A stretch of 64,000 nt of DNA from Holophaga sp. (GCA_016715205.1 JADKBC010000016.1:32883-96882); one strand, 5' to 3'. Numbered from the stretch's first letter, positions 41,732 through 51,581 are shown. Numbers and translations are program-made. The notes: a model not told the origin generated them from the sequence alone.

Positions 41732-42779
41732 TCAATAGCCTTCGCCTTCCGGCGCGGCCTTTACCTTGCCCCGATGAAGATGGAAAAGATAGGCGAAGTA
41801 GCCCAGCACAATGGGGAAGCCGATCAACCACCACACCAGGCCTGCGCGCAGCCCGTGGGCTTCCACGCTGCTGTTAAGGGCGGTAAGTGACCACCTGGGA
41901 TCCAGGGTGGAGCGGAGCATCACCGGGAATACACAGGCCGCCGAGGTTGCCAGGATGCCCAAAATGAAAGCCCCGGAACCCACGAAGGCCAGCAGGTGTT
42001 TCTTGAGGACAAGCCCGATAAAAACCGAGCCCAGCCCGACCAGATACACTCCAAAAAACAGCCACGCCAGCGGGGCATGGGGAAACGCAGCGAAAAGTGC
42101 AGGATTGACCACCCAGGTGGCCACTGTGGACCCAACCCAAAGCGCCACCACCAAGCCCCAGAGCGGCAGGGCGAATTTCACACTGCGCGCATGCACAGGC
42201 CCCTCGGTTTTCCAGGCCAGGAATGCAGCACCGTGGGCGGCCACGGTCACCAGCGCGAATACTCCGATCAGCACCGTGTAACCAATCCAAGATGCCCACG
42301 GGATTCGCGGTTCCGAAGGTGGTGAACAGGGGAATGTTGAATTCCCCCTGGGCGTTCAGAGGAACGCCCCGCAGCACATTACCCAAGGCCGCCCCCAATA
42401 GGATCGGCAACAACACGCTGCTCAAGAAGAAGGTGCCATCCCAGAAGGACCGCCACATGACATCGTGAACGTGGCTGCGGAATTCGATGGAGATGCCCCT
42501 CAACAACAACACCCAGATCACCAGAAACATGGCCAGGTAAAAGCCCGAAAAACCGGCAGCGAGCACCCTGGGAAAGGCCAGGAACAAGGCGCCACCACCC
42601 GCCAACAACCACACTTCGTTGCCATCCCAGAGAGGGCCGATGGCGCCCAGAACCTCCCGGCGTTCCTCATTGGTCTTCGCCACAAAGAGGTGCAAGATCC
42701 CTGCGCCGAAATCAAAACCATCCATCACGACATAGATCGCAACCATCACGGAGACCAACCAGAACCAGAGTTCACGCAT
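41732..42779 (-). pseudogene. cydB: Cytochrome bd oxidase subunit II, frameshifted
   Basis: The N-terminal half (MRELWFWLVSVMVAIYVVMDGFDFG, GPLWDGNEVWLLAGGGALFLAFP) is clear CydB. It reaches NPVGILDW, then the frame breaks; the expected YTVLIGVFALVTVAAHG continues in another frame to 41732. Removing one A of the AA at 42280-42281 (plus strand) restores DWYTVLIG and one open frame of about 348 codons. So a single-base insertion, a sequencing error or real, splits the gene. The uncorrected frame runs out of register to 41874. Start 42779 has GGAGG upstream. CydB forms the quinol oxidase with CydA. Confidence 0.88.
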
Positions 42780-42885
42780 GGCAAACCTCCATGGTGTTGA
42801 CGACACGCTCAATCCTTGATCTCTCGCGTATTCCCGAAGGGGATACCGAGATAACGGAGACCAGCCAGAACCATAGCTCACGCAT
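42772..42885 (-). CDS. 37-codon small ORF between cydA and cydB (duplicated cydB start)
   Basis: ATG 42885 overlaps the cydA stop (ATGCGTGA), and its own stop overlaps the cydB ATG through the same octamer ATGCGTGA. A GGAGG lies 8 nt upstream. The first 11 residues, MRELWFWLVSV, are identical to the CydB N-terminus, yet the DNA differs at four synonymous positions. It looks like a duplication of the cydA/cydB junction. The peptide is CydX-sized (37 aa) with a hydrophobic N-terminus, but the rest (SPSGIRERSRIERVV...) is not membrane-like. Function unknown. Confidence 0.5.
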   Translation of the reverse strand: MRELWFWLVSVISVSPSGIRERSRIERVVNTMEVCHA

Positions 42886-44224
42886 GTTCATGTCCTCCAT
42901 GCTTGGGAGCAATGGGGCCATGTGCAATCTCACGGCCAATCAGGAAGAAGAAGAGAAGACCCAACACGAAGTAGATCCCTGCAAAACCAAGAGTCGTGAA
43001 CACCGTTTGCCCCGCGTGAACCATGCTGCTGGCTCCGTTGGCCGTGCGCATGAGGCCGTAGATAAGCCACGGCTGGCGACCCATCTCCGCCACCATCCAG
43101 CCCGCGGTGTTGGCGATGTAAGGGAAGGGAAAGGCGAACATCAGAAGCCACAACAACCAGCGGTGGTTTTCCAGTTTCCTGCGCCAGAGGAACCATGCGG
43201 CCAACCCCATGAGGCCAATGAACAATGTTCCCAGTCCCACCATCATGTGAAAGCTGTAGTACAGCATTTCGATGCTGGTGGGCCATTGATCCATGGGGAA
43301 TTCGTTCAAGCCCTTCACATCGCTGGAGAAGGAGCCATAGGCTATGAAACTAAGCACGCCCGGCAACCGTACGGGGTTGTCCAATTTCCGTTCCTGCACA
43401 TTGGGCTGGCCAATGAAATTCATGGCGGCCCGGGGCCCGCTCTCAAAGCGACCCTCCATGGCGGCCAAGGCCACGGGCTGGTGTTTGGCCACGAGCTTGC
43501 CCTGCAGATCACCCGTGGGAAAGGCCACCAGAAGGGCCGACACCAGGCCTGCAATCACCCCCACCTGGAGGTTTCGTTTTGCATGTTCGAGGTGCAGCCC
43601 CTTGAGCGTCCAGTAGGCACCCACCGCAGCCACCACAAAGGAAGCCGTTACCACCGCTCCGATCATGTTGTGGGCGTATTGAACATGGGCCCAAGGGTTC
43701 AGCAGGAACTTCCAGAAACTGGCGAGCTGCAGCGTGCCATCGGCGCCAACCGTATATCCCACCGGATGTTGCATGAAGGCATCCGTGGCCACAATGAAAT
43801 ACCCCGAAAGCCAACTCCCCACCAGGAGCGCCACCGCGGCCCAAAAATGTCGACGGGGACCGATCTTCTTTTCGCCCCAAATCAGTAGGCCCAGGAAGGT
43901 GCTTTCCAGAAAGAACGCGAACATGCCCTCCATGCCCAGGGTTTGTCCAATGACCCCGCCCGAGTACCGACTAAAGGCTGCCCAGTTGGTGCCGAACTGG
44001 AACTCCAAAGGAATGCCGGTCACCACACCCACGGCGAAGTTGATGCCGAATACACGGATCCAGAACCTGGCCAGATCGTTGTAGGTCTCCTGCCCCGAGC
44101 GCTTCGCAAGCACCTTGAATAGAACAATGAGCAGGGCAAGGCCCATGGTGAGTTGGGGAAAAAGGTAGTGAAAGGATGCTGTGAAGCCGAACTGCAGCCG
44201 GTGCCAGAAAACGGGATCGCCCAT
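42878..44224 (-). CDS. cydA: Cytochrome bd ubiquinol oxidase subunit I
   Basis: 448-aa membrane protein, nine or so helices. His19 (in SFHYLFPQLTMG) is the high-spin heme ligand; the quinol-site Q-loop has GDLQGKLVAKHQP; GRQPW is present near the C-terminus. The Q-loop is short, as in the CIO-like bd oxidases. It reduces O2 to water with quinol and is often used at low oxygen. ATG 44224 has GGAG upstream. Its stop overlaps the small ORF. cydB downstream is frameshifted. Confidence 0.94.
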   Translation of the reverse strand: MGDPVFWHRLQFGFTASFHYLFPQLTMGLALLIVLFKVLAKRSGQETYNDLARFWIRVFGINFAVGVVTGIPLEFQFGTNWAAFSRYSGGVIGQTLGMEGMFAFFLESTFLGLLIWGEKKIGPRRHFWAAVALLVGSWLSGYFIVATDAFMQHPVGYTVGADGTLQLASFWKFLLNPWAHVQYAHNMIGAVVTASFVVAAVGAYWTLKGLHLEHAKRNLQVGVIAGLVSALLVAFPTGDLQGKLVAKHQPVALAAMEGRFESGPRAAMNFIGQPNVQERKLDNPVRLPGVLSFIAYGSFSSDVKGLNEFPMDQWPTSIEMLYYSFHMMVGLGTLFIGLMGLAAWFLWRRKLENHRWLLWLLMFAFPFPYIANTAGWMVAEMGRQPWLIYGLMRTANGASSMVHAGQTVFTTLGFAGIYFVLGLLFFFLIGREIAHGPIAPKHGGHEHA

Positions 44225-44319
44225 GCGTGCTCCTAGTTGAAACGTGTTTCTTGCCTAGAAAATCGAGGTCATGGCAAGACCTGCATTCACTCGAGTAAAG
44301 CCCTTCAACGCACCATCCG

Positions 44320-45219
44320 TTAGTACGGCATCTCGATCGAGGGCACCGCGCTGGGCCGATGGTGCACAATGCGCTGGGGAAGGGGCACGGTGATGCCCTC
44401 CTTCCGCAGGGCCAACAGGTAGCGCCGCCGGAGTTCCCGGGCAACCTCCCACTGCTTGCCCGGGGCAACCTTGGTGAGGGTGCGCAGGGTGATGCCCGTG
44501 GAACCAATGCTCTCCACCCCCAACACTTGGGTCGGCTCAAGCACCCGATCAGGCCATTCGGTGGCCAAATTCGCCCCCACCTGCCCTAGCAGAGCCATGA
44601 CACCATCGATGTCAGCGTCAAAAGCCACTTCAATATCCACCAAAGCCCGGGCGAAATCCTTGGAGAGCACCACCACTTGGTTGATGCTGCCATTGGGCAG
44701 GTAATGGGCCTTCCCTTCGGCATCGCGGATTTGGGTGACGCGCAGGGTCATGCGTTCCACCGCACCGGTATGGGAGCTATCCACGCTGATGATGTCACCC
44801 ACGCCGAACTGGTTTTCCATCAGCAGGAAAAAACCTCCGATCCAATCCTTGACCAAACTCTGGGCCCCAAAGCCCAGCGCCACGCCAGCGATACCAGCGC
44901 CAGCCACCAAGGGGCCCACATTCACCCCAAACTCCTGGAGGGTGCTCAACACCAGGAAAGCCGCCACCAGCACCCAGGCCAGGTGATTGAGCACCGAGGC
45001 CAGCGTATCCGCCCGCCGCTCGGCCTCGGTGGTCACGTCATTGTTCCCATCGTCCACGGCCTTACGCACCGCGCGCCCAATGAGGCGCACTGCCCAGAGC
45101 AGCACGACGCAGGTAAGGAGCACCAAACCGAGCTTCTGGACCTTGCTCCAGCCCACCCGTTCCATCCAGGACGTCAGGGAATCCAGCTTCCCATTGAAAA
45201 ACACACTAAGGTTCGGCAC
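44320..45219 (-). CDS. Small-conductance mechanosensitive channel (MscS family)
   Basis: 299 aa with two to three N-terminal membrane helices, the pore-lining TM3 (VGPLVAGAGIAGVALGFGAQSLVKDWIGGFFLLMENQFGVGD), and a cytoplasmic beta/alpha domain (RVTQIRDAEGKAHYLPNGSI). It opens on membrane tension to release solutes during osmotic downshock. GTG 45219 has GGAGC upstream. Confidence 0.9.
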   Translation of the reverse strand: MPNLSVFFNGKLDSLTSWMERVGWSKVQKLGLVLLTCVVLLWAVRLIGRAVRKAVDDGNNDVTTEAERRADTLASVLNHLAWVLVAAFLVLSTLQEFGVNVGPLVAGAGIAGVALGFGAQSLVKDWIGGFFLLMENQFGVGDIISVDSSHTGAVERMTLRVTQIRDAEGKAHYLPNGSINQVVVLSKDFARALVDIEVAFDADIDGVMALLGQVGANLATEWPDRVLEPTQVLGVESIGSTGITLRTLTKVAPGKQWEVARELRRRYLLALRKEGITVPLPQRIVHHRPSAVPSIEMPY

Positions 45220-45235
45220 GGCAGATCGCTCCTGG

Positions 45236-46402
45236 CTAGTCCTTTAGACTATCAGCCAGTACCACCCGCCCCTTGCCATCCGCTTTGGCCTGGAACAGGG
45301 CCCGATCGGCCCGCTCCAGGAGGTGCTCGGCGCCATCCGCATGGGCCGGATAGGCGGCAATCCCAATGCTGACGGAAACCGCGATGGCCGATTCTCCCAC
45401 CCGCACGGGCACTTCCATGAGCTTTTGGATGAGTCTTTCGCCCATTTTCCCGGCGCCCTGGGCGGTGGTTCCAGGTATCACAATGCAGAACTCATCTCCC
45501 CCATAGCGATATAGATGGTCCAGGGCACGGATGACCCGCTGGGCCTCGATGGCCACATGGGTCAGTACCTTGCTACCGGTGGGGTGGCCGAACTGGCTGT
45601 TCAGGGCTTTGAGGTTGTCGACATCCAGGAACAGCAGCGACACCGGTTCGGCGCGGGAAGCCGCTTCGCGAATGAACCGTGGCAGATCCACCTCAAGGGC
45701 ACGACGATTGCGAGCCACGGTCAGATCGTCCCGGAAAGACAGTGCCTGGCTGGTTTCCAGATTCCAGGCATTCACCAGCAGATCTTCCACATCCTGGATC
45801 CAACCCAGGTAATGCTCTGGATCACCTTTGGGATCCTTCAGCCGCAGAATGCCCATCTGGGCATTGGGGCAAAGCAGCCAAGCCTGGCCCTGACGCACCA
45901 GTTCGGCGGCTTCCTGATGGCTGAGGGGCGCCTCGGGAAAGCCTTCCCCGCAACGCTGAAAGAAGGCCTCCTCCTGTCGGATCCAGATGGCGCCCAACGG
46001 GGTGCCCGAAAGCTGCTCGGCCCTCACCAATACCAGTCGCAACAATTCATCCAAGGTGGCCAGGTGCAACATCTGACGCAGCCATCCTTCACTACCTAGA
46101 TCCCGCTGTTGCATGTGGTGGAGCGCGGCGCGCACGGTTTCCAGGAGCATGGATTGGCGGATCACCCACCCGGGTCGTCGCGCCAAAACATCACTGACTT
46201 CTTCGGGGGTTGCATCGCGCACCCACCACAGGATTTCCAGGGCTGCCGAGGGGATAAGCCGAGAATCCGGGCGATCCGCCACGATCAGAACCGTGCCGCG
46301 GCCTGGCCCGGTCTGGCACTGGAATCCCCATGCTTCCAGAGCTTGGCGCAATGCGCGCGCGCCCTCAGAACGGTGGATTTCCATCCAATACACATCCGCC
46401 AT
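45236..46402 (-). CDS. Diguanylate cyclase with GAF-like N-terminal region
   Basis: 388 aa. C-terminal GGDEF domain (about 225-385) with an intact active site YRYGGDEFCIV and an RxxD inhibitory site (RALD) five residues before it, so it should make c-di-GMP from 2 GTP with product inhibition. The middle (about 100-215: LGSEGWLRQMLHLATLDELLRLVLVRAEQLSGTPLGAIWIRQ) resembles a GAF sensor; the first 90 residues resemble a degenerate receiver-like fold. No membrane segment. ATG 46402 overlaps the end region of the helical-protein gene upstream, so they form an operon. Confidence 0.87.
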   Translation of the reverse strand: MADVYWMEIHRSEGARALRQALEAWGFQCQTGPGRGTVLIVADRPDSRLIPSAALEILWWVRDATPEEVSDVLARRPGWVIRQSMLLETVRAALHHMQQRDLGSEGWLRQMLHLATLDELLRLVLVRAEQLSGTPLGAIWIRQEEAFFQRCGEGFPEAPLSHQEAAELVRQGQAWLLCPNAQMGILRLKDPKGDPEHYLGWIQDVEDLLVNAWNLETSQALSFRDDLTVARNRRALEVDLPRFIREAASRAEPVSLLFLDVDNLKALNSQFGHPTGSKVLTHVAIEAQRVIRALDHLYRYGGDEFCIVIPGTTAQGAGKMGERLIQKLMEVPVRVGESAIAVSVSIGIAAYPAHADGAEHLLERADRALFQAKADGKGRVVLADSLKD

Positions 46403-46409
46403 GGCCGCC

Positions 46410-48374
46410 TCAGTCCAGGGCGGCTTCAAGCCGCGTGGCGAGATGTTCCAGGTGGGAGCTCAAGGATTCCAGGGCCGTACCCGATTCACGTCCGCCCCGC
46501 TCCGATCGAACCCATCGCTTCAACAGGCTCAGGGCCTGGGCATCCCGTACGCCAAGGGGTTTGGTGGTCTGAATGAGTTTGTGGGCCGTGCGGGTCCGTT
46601 CGGGAGCATCGGGAGTCAGGCCCGCCAATCGGGTGCAAAGGGTGTAGGCTTCCCGGGCGGTGGTCAGATCCAGGCGAATCAATGGCACGCGGGCATTGAT
46701 TCGCAGCAGGAATACGTCCATGAACCGCAGCAGCTCGCCCACGAGCTCAGAACCCTCCCGCATGGCTGCTTCAATATTTTCGGGGTTATCCAGCAGTCGG
46801 GCAAACTGCTGGGTAAGGCGGTCGAATTCCAGGCGATCCTGACTGCGAATCAGCAGGAACTCGGAACTGCGCCGAAAAGAAGCAATCTGGTTCTGGGCCT
46901 GCCCCAGGGCCAGCGCCAACCTGGGGAGATCCTGTAACTCCAGGTGAAGCTGAATCTGTTGATGGGAAGGATCCAGGAATTCCCAAAGGCGGTGAAGGCG
47001 CTGCCGCAGCCGATCGCCCTCTTCGGTAAGGGAAGGTGAATCGGGAAAGAGCCGTTGCCGTAGTTCTGGCGAGAACAACCCCACAAGATCGGCCATGAGT
47101 TGGCGCTGATGGGACAGCAGAAGGGCCCGCAGGTTGTCGAGGCTGCTCGCCAGCTGGTCCACATCGTTGTTGGCGAGGGTCTGCTGGAGGAGTCCGCGAA
47201 TCGTAGCTTGATCCTGCAGCAGGGAAAGCACAGCCTGGCGCAGGAAGGCCCCGAGTAGCAGGCTCTCTTCACTGCCCTTGGGAAGGCCTTCCGCCACGCG
47301 CGGATGGTAAACCCGCTCAGCCAGCCTTCCTAATTCGGATTCCACCACAAAATAGGTGGGGACCGCAGCGTACCGCTCTGCCACGGAGCCGTTGGCCGCG
47401 GGTTCCATCCGCTCCACCATGCTCAGAAGGGAGAGGTGGCTGGCCAGGGCCCGGGCGACCACCAGGAACGCCGGAGGATGCTCTTTCCGGAGCTGCTTCA
47501 ACAAATCCCGAACCTCGGCGGGAAGGCGCTCTTCGAAGAAACGGCCCTCGACCCGGGGCAGCGTCCATCCAAGGTGGTTCCAAAGCCACTGGAGGCTACC
47601 GCGTACATTTTCGACGGCAGGCCAATGGATGCCACGATCCAGCGGGCGCACCAGGGTCATTCGGAGGCTGGCGATCACATGCTGGACCAGGAGCAGGGGC
47701 TCCGCCCGAGTGCGCGTGGCTTCGGGCAGGGCGCCTTCCAACAGGGCTTCCAATCGGCGGGCCTGCTCCAGCGGTCGGCCGGAGGTTCCTTGCAGGGCAT
47801 GGTTCAGGGCTTTGAGTTGGTGGTTGAGGCGGGACCGGAGCTCAACGGCACCCTCGCCCTCGCCCACTACCAGGAATAAATTTCGATTTTCCTGTAGGAA
47901 GGCGGACCAGTGTTCCATCAGCTGCGGACCATCTTCCGACCCCAGGGAAGAAGACATGGCGCGCAGGCTGGCGATGAGATCAAGCAGATCGATCACCCAG
48001 GACGGCTCCCGGTGCTGATTCAACAGATCCCGATGGGCCGCCTTGGCCATCTCGCCCAAATGCACCAGGCTGTGCTGGAGAACCAGCCCCATGGCAGGCC
48101 GAGCCTCGCCCAGCCGACGATCCGAGAACTGGTTGAGGAAGGCCAGAAAGAGCCCGAAGGAGCGCCGCAGTCTCCCCAACAGGGGCGATTCCTCCAGTTT
48201 TAGTGGAATCTCCACGACCGTTTCCAGCATGGGCGGCAGATCCGAGGCCCCCAGGCGCAGGATCTCCTCTAGCAATTCCAGGTCTTGGCGGGAAAGCCCC
48301 TTTTCCCGGATGAGTTCCCGAGCCTTGTCCAGGCGCTGGATGGGCGGGATAGAAGAGGACATGTTGAGAAGCAT
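46410..48374 (-). CDS. Large helical protein of unknown function
   Basis: 654 aa, Leu/Arg/Glu/Gln-rich, predicted almost entirely alpha-helical; no signal peptide, membrane segment, cysteine motif or recognised domain. Start may be ATG 48374 or ATG 48362; neither has a good SD. It is co-transcribed with the diguanylate cyclase downstream and divergent from pilB. A role in pilus or c-di-GMP signalling is only suggested by context. Confidence 0.7.
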   Translation of the reverse strand: MLLNMSSSIPPIQRLDKARELIREKGLSRQDLELLEEILRLGASDLPPMLETVVEIPLKLEESPLLGRLRRSFGLFLAFLNQFSDRRLGEARPAMGLVLQHSLVHLGEMAKAAHRDLLNQHREPSWVIDLLDLIASLRAMSSSLGSEDGPQLMEHWSAFLQENRNLFLVVGEGEGAVELRSRLNHQLKALNHALQGTSGRPLEQARRLEALLEGALPEATRTRAEPLLLVQHVIASLRMTLVRPLDRGIHWPAVENVRGSLQWLWNHLGWTLPRVEGRFFEERLPAEVRDLLKQLRKEHPPAFLVVARALASHLSLLSMVERMEPAANGSVAERYAAVPTYFVVESELGRLAERVYHPRVAEGLPKGSEESLLLGAFLRQAVLSLLQDQATIRGLLQQTLANNDVDQLASSLDNLRALLLSHQRQLMADLVGLFSPELRQRLFPDSPSLTEEGDRLRQRLHRLWEFLDPSHQQIQLHLELQDLPRLALALGQAQNQIASFRRSSEFLLIRSQDRLEFDRLTQQFARLLDNPENIEAAMREGSELVGELLRFMDVFLLRINARVPLIRLDLTTAREAYTLCTRLAGLTPDAPERTRTAHKLIQTTKPLGVRDAQALSLLKRWVRSERGGRESGTALESLSSHLEHLATRLEAALD

Positions 48375-48424
48375 AGCCGATCATTTGAAACTCGCCATAT
48401 GCAGCAGACGGACTTTCAGAGTGG

Positions 48425-48430
48425 TAGACT
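48425..48430 (+). promoter_or_regulatory. Putative -10 (TAGACT) of the pil operon
   Basis: TAGACT, 30 nt before the TTG start of pilB; CGGAGG at 48448-48453 is the ribosome site. No clear -35. Confidence 0.35.
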
Positions 48431-48459
48431 GCAGGCCACCCCCCTGTCGGAGGCAAACT

Positions 48460-50304
48460 TTGGCCAGCAAACTCGGCGATATGCTCGTGAAGGCTCAGCT
48501 AATTTCTGAGCCCCAGCTGGAAGAGGCTTTGAAGATTCAGAGGCGGGAGGGCGGCAAACTAGGCAGCATCGCCGTTCGCCAGGGTTTCTGTTCCGACCAA
48601 GATATCGTCAGTTTCCTGGGCATGCAGTACGGTGTGCCCGCCGCAGACCTGGACCAATGGCCCTTGATCGAAAACGCGGTCATCGCCCTGGTGCCCGCGG
48701 AATTAGCCAATAAACACAAGGTTCTTCCCCTGCAGCGCTCAGGGAACGTGCTGACCTTGGCCATGTCGGACCCCACCGACATTTTCGCCATGGATGATGT
48801 CCGCTTCCATACGGGCTACAACATTGATCCGGTGGTTTCCTCGGAGATGGGCCTGGTTCGCGGTATTGAGCGATACTACGGCGGCTCCAGCGGTCTGAGG
48901 CTCCGGGACGATGTGGCCGGAGGGAAACGAACCGGCTCCGGAGGAGCTTCTTCGGAACCCATAGCCCCAAACGCCTTCAACCAGAATGCCTTTGATGATG
49001 CCGCCGATGGTGCGCTGGATCTCAAAGAACTTGAGAATGAGCTGGAAGAATCTGACACCGAATATGAGGCTTTCGAAGAGGAGGAGAACATCAATGCCGC
49101 AGCCCTGGCCAAGGGCAGCGAAGAAGCCCCGGTGGTGCGGTTGGTGAACATGGTGCTCATCGATGCGATTCGCAAGGGCGCATCGGATATCCATGTGGAA
49201 CCCTATGAAAAAAGCTATCGAATCCGCTTCCGCATTGATGGCCTGCTCACGGAAGTGATGCGCCCCAACATTAAGTTGAAGGACCCCGTCACCTCTCGTA
49301 TCAAGATCCTGGCGAAGCTCAATATCGCCGAAAAACGGCTGCCCCAGGACGGCCGTATCAAACTGCGCGTCAACCTCGGTGGCCAGCAGAAGACCATCGA
49401 CTACCGCGTTTCCATCCTGCCGACGCTCTTTGGCGAAAAAATCGTGCTGCGTCTCCTGGACAGCGACAAGTTGATGCTGGACCTCACCAAACTAGGCTTC
49501 GAGCCGGAGAGTCTCCAGCAATGGGACCGCCAGATCTCCAAGCCTTACGGCATGGTGCTGGTGACGGGGCCCACGGGATCCGGAAAGACCAACACCCTGT
49601 ATTCCTCCATTGCCAAGCTCAACCAGACTGATGTGAACATCATGACGGCGGAGGATCCCGTTGAATTCAACTTCGCGGGCATCAACCAGGTGCAGATGAA
49701 GGAGCAGATCGGCCTCAATTTTGCCGCGGCGCTCCGCTCCTTCCTGCGCCAGGATCCAAACATCATCCTGGTGGGCGAAATCCGTGATTTTGAAACCGCC
49801 GAAATCGCCATCAAGGCGTCGCTGACGGGCCATCTGGTGTTGTCCACCCTGCACACCAACGATGCCCCCAGCACTATCAGCCGCCTCATGAACATGGGTG
49901 TGGAACCCTTCCTGGTGGCCACCTCCGTCAACATCATTTGCGCCCAGCGCCTAATTCGACGCATTTGCGTCAACTGCAAAGCGCCGGACCCGCACCAGCC
50001 CCCGGCCGAAGCCCTTCTCAAGATCGGCTTCACCGAAGCGGAGGTCGGCAAAGGCATCACCATCATGAAGGGCATGGGCTGCGACATCTGCAGTAAAAAG
50101 GGGTTCAAGGGCCGCGTTGGGCTCTACGAAGTGCTGGAAATGTCCGAAACCATGCGGGACATGATCCTCACTGGCGCCAGTGCCATGGAACTGCGAGAAC
50201 AATCCGTCAAGGAAGGCATGATCACGCTTCGCCGCTCCGGTTGCCGCAAGGTGCTGGACGGGGTAACCACCATCGAAGAAATCGTCCGAGAGACGGTGCT
50301 CTGA
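48460..50304 (+). CDS. pilB: Type IV pilus assembly ATPase PilB
   Basis: 614 aa. An N-terminal GspE/MshE-type domain (LASKLGDMLVKAQLISEPQLEEAL, about 1-140), an acidic linker, then the ATPase with Walker A GPTGSGKTNT, Asp box TAEDPVEFN, Walker B ILVGEIRDFETAEIA and a tetracysteine zinc site (RRICVNCKAP and GCDICSKKG). It powers pilus extension. TTG 48460 has GGAGG six bases upstream; the longer frame upstream is antisense to the helical-protein gene. pilT follows after 16 bp. Confidence 0.94.
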   Translation: MASKLGDMLVKAQLISEPQLEEALKIQRREGGKLGSIAVRQGFCSDQDIVSFLGMQYGVPAADLDQWPLIENAVIALVPAELANKHKVLPLQRSGNVLTLAMSDPTDIFAMDDVRFHTGYNIDPVVSSEMGLVRGIERYYGGSSGLRLRDDVAGGKRTGSGGASSEPIAPNAFNQNAFDDAADGALDLKELENELEESDTEYEAFEEEENINAAALAKGSEEAPVVRLVNMVLIDAIRKGASDIHVEPYEKSYRIRFRIDGLLTEVMRPNIKLKDPVTSRIKILAKLNIAEKRLPQDGRIKLRVNLGGQQKTIDYRVSILPTLFGEKIVLRLLDSDKLMLDLTKLGFEPESLQQWDRQISKPYGMVLVTGPTGSGKTNTLYSSIAKLNQTDVNIMTAEDPVEFNFAGINQVQMKEQIGLNFAAALRSFLRQDPNIILVGEIRDFETAEIAIKASLTGHLVLSTLHTNDAPSTISRLMNMGVEPFLVATSVNIICAQRLIRRICVNCKAPDPHQPPAEALLKIGFTEAEVGKGITIMKGMGCDICSKKGFKGRVGLYEVLEMSETMRDMILTGASAMELREQSVKEGMITLRRSGCRKVLDGVTTIEEIVRETVL

Positions 50305-50320
50305 CCTTCGGGAGGCCACC

Positions 50321-51511
50321 ATGGTCGAATCCAACAACCAATACGTCGTTCCCCTTCAACAACTGCTTAAGACCATGGTGGAGTACGGAGGCACGGACCT
50401 CCACATCACCACGGACAGCGCGCCCCAGATCCGCATCGATTCTCGTATGGTGCCGCTGAAACTGCCCCCGCTGGATTCAGCCCAGACGCGCTGGCTTTGC
50501 TACAGCGTCATGACCGATCAGCAGAAGCACCGCCTGGAGGAGGATTGGGAAGTCGATTTTTCCTTTGGTCTTCAGGGTGTCGCCCGTTTTCGCGCCAATG
50601 TCTTCAACCAGCGCGGCGCCACCGCCGGTGCCTTCCGCACCATTCCGGAAAATATTCGCAGTTTCGAAGCTCTGGGGCTTCCCCCCGTGGTGGCGACCCT
50701 CTGCGAAAAGCCCCGCGGCCTGATTCTTGTGACCGGCGTAACCGGCTCCGGCAAATCCACGACCCTGGCCGCCATGGTGGACTACATCAACGAGCGGGAG
50801 CCGCTGCACATCCTGACCATCGAAGATCCTGTCGAGTACGTCCACAAGCACAAGCGCTGCCTAGTTAATCAACGGGAGATTCACGCCGATACCCATAGCT
50901 TCAAGAAGGCCTTGCGCTCCGCGTTGCGTCAGGATCCCGACGTCGTGCTCGTGGGTGAATTGCGCGATCTGGAGACCATCGAAAGCGCCCTGACCATTGC
51001 GGAAACGGGCCACTTGACCTTCGGCACTCTGCACACGAATTCCACCGTGCAGACCGTCAACCGCATCATCGATGTGTTCCCGGCCTATCAACAGCCCCAG
51101 GTGCGGGCCCAGCTTTCCCTGGTGCTCGAAGGGGTGATCTGCCAGTCCCTCATCCCCAAAGCCAGCGGCAAAGGCCGGGCCTTGGCGTTGGAAGTCATGA
51201 TCCCCAATCCCGCCATCCGCAATTTGATCCGGGAAGACAAGATCCACCAGGTCTACAGCTCCATGCAAACCGGCCAGCTCAAATTCGGCATGCAGACCTT
51301 CAACCAGAGCCTTTCGGGGCTCGTCCTCAGCGGCGAGATCGCCCAGGATGAAGCCATGGGCTACAGCTCCAACCAGGACGAACTCCGCGAACTGATCAAT
51401 CGGGGCGTCAGCACCCAAGGCGCCGCGGCTCCCGCGGCCACTCAAAATGCTCCTAAGGGAGCCAGTTCTGCCCTGCTCGGGGGCCGAAACCCCAACATCA
51501 AATATTCTTAA
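50321..51511 (+). CDS. pilT: Type IV pilus retraction ATPase PilT
   Basis: 396 aa. Walker A GVTGSGKSTT, Asp box IEDPVEYVH, Walker B VVLVGELRDLETIE, His box HTNST, and the PilT hallmark AIRNLIRE near the C-terminus. It drives pilus depolymerisation and twitching. The Ala/Pro-rich tail (about 365-396) is longer than usual. Confidence 0.94.
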   Translation: MVESNNQYVVPLQQLLKTMVEYGGTDLHITTDSAPQIRIDSRMVPLKLPPLDSAQTRWLCYSVMTDQQKHRLEEDWEVDFSFGLQGVARFRANVFNQRGATAGAFRTIPENIRSFEALGLPPVVATLCEKPRGLILVTGVTGSGKSTTLAAMVDYINEREPLHILTIEDPVEYVHKHKRCLVNQREIHADTHSFKKALRSALRQDPDVVLVGELRDLETIESALTIAETGHLTFGTLHTNSTVQTVNRIIDVFPAYQQPQVRAQLSLVLEGVICQSLIPKASGKGRALALEVMIPNPAIRNLIREDKIHQVYSSMQTGQLKFGMQTFNQSLSGLVLSGEIAQDEAMGYSSNQDELRELINRGVSTQGAAAPAATQNAPKGASSALLGGRNPNIKYS

Positions 51512-51581
51512 GGGCTTTCCCTAGAGCCCTTCCAGGCCTATTCTGATTGCACCATTGTTTATCAGCGACTGAGAGGTTCCC

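Noticed and set aside
41874..42881. 335-aa frame starting MSYGSGWS as a separate gene
   Set aside because: A mix of the duplicated junction read out of frame, the true CydB N-terminus, and out-of-frame sequence after the frameshift.
48043..48459. Upstream extension of the pilB frame
   Set aside because: Antisense to the helical-protein gene; PilB homology begins at TTG 48460 with a GGAGG.
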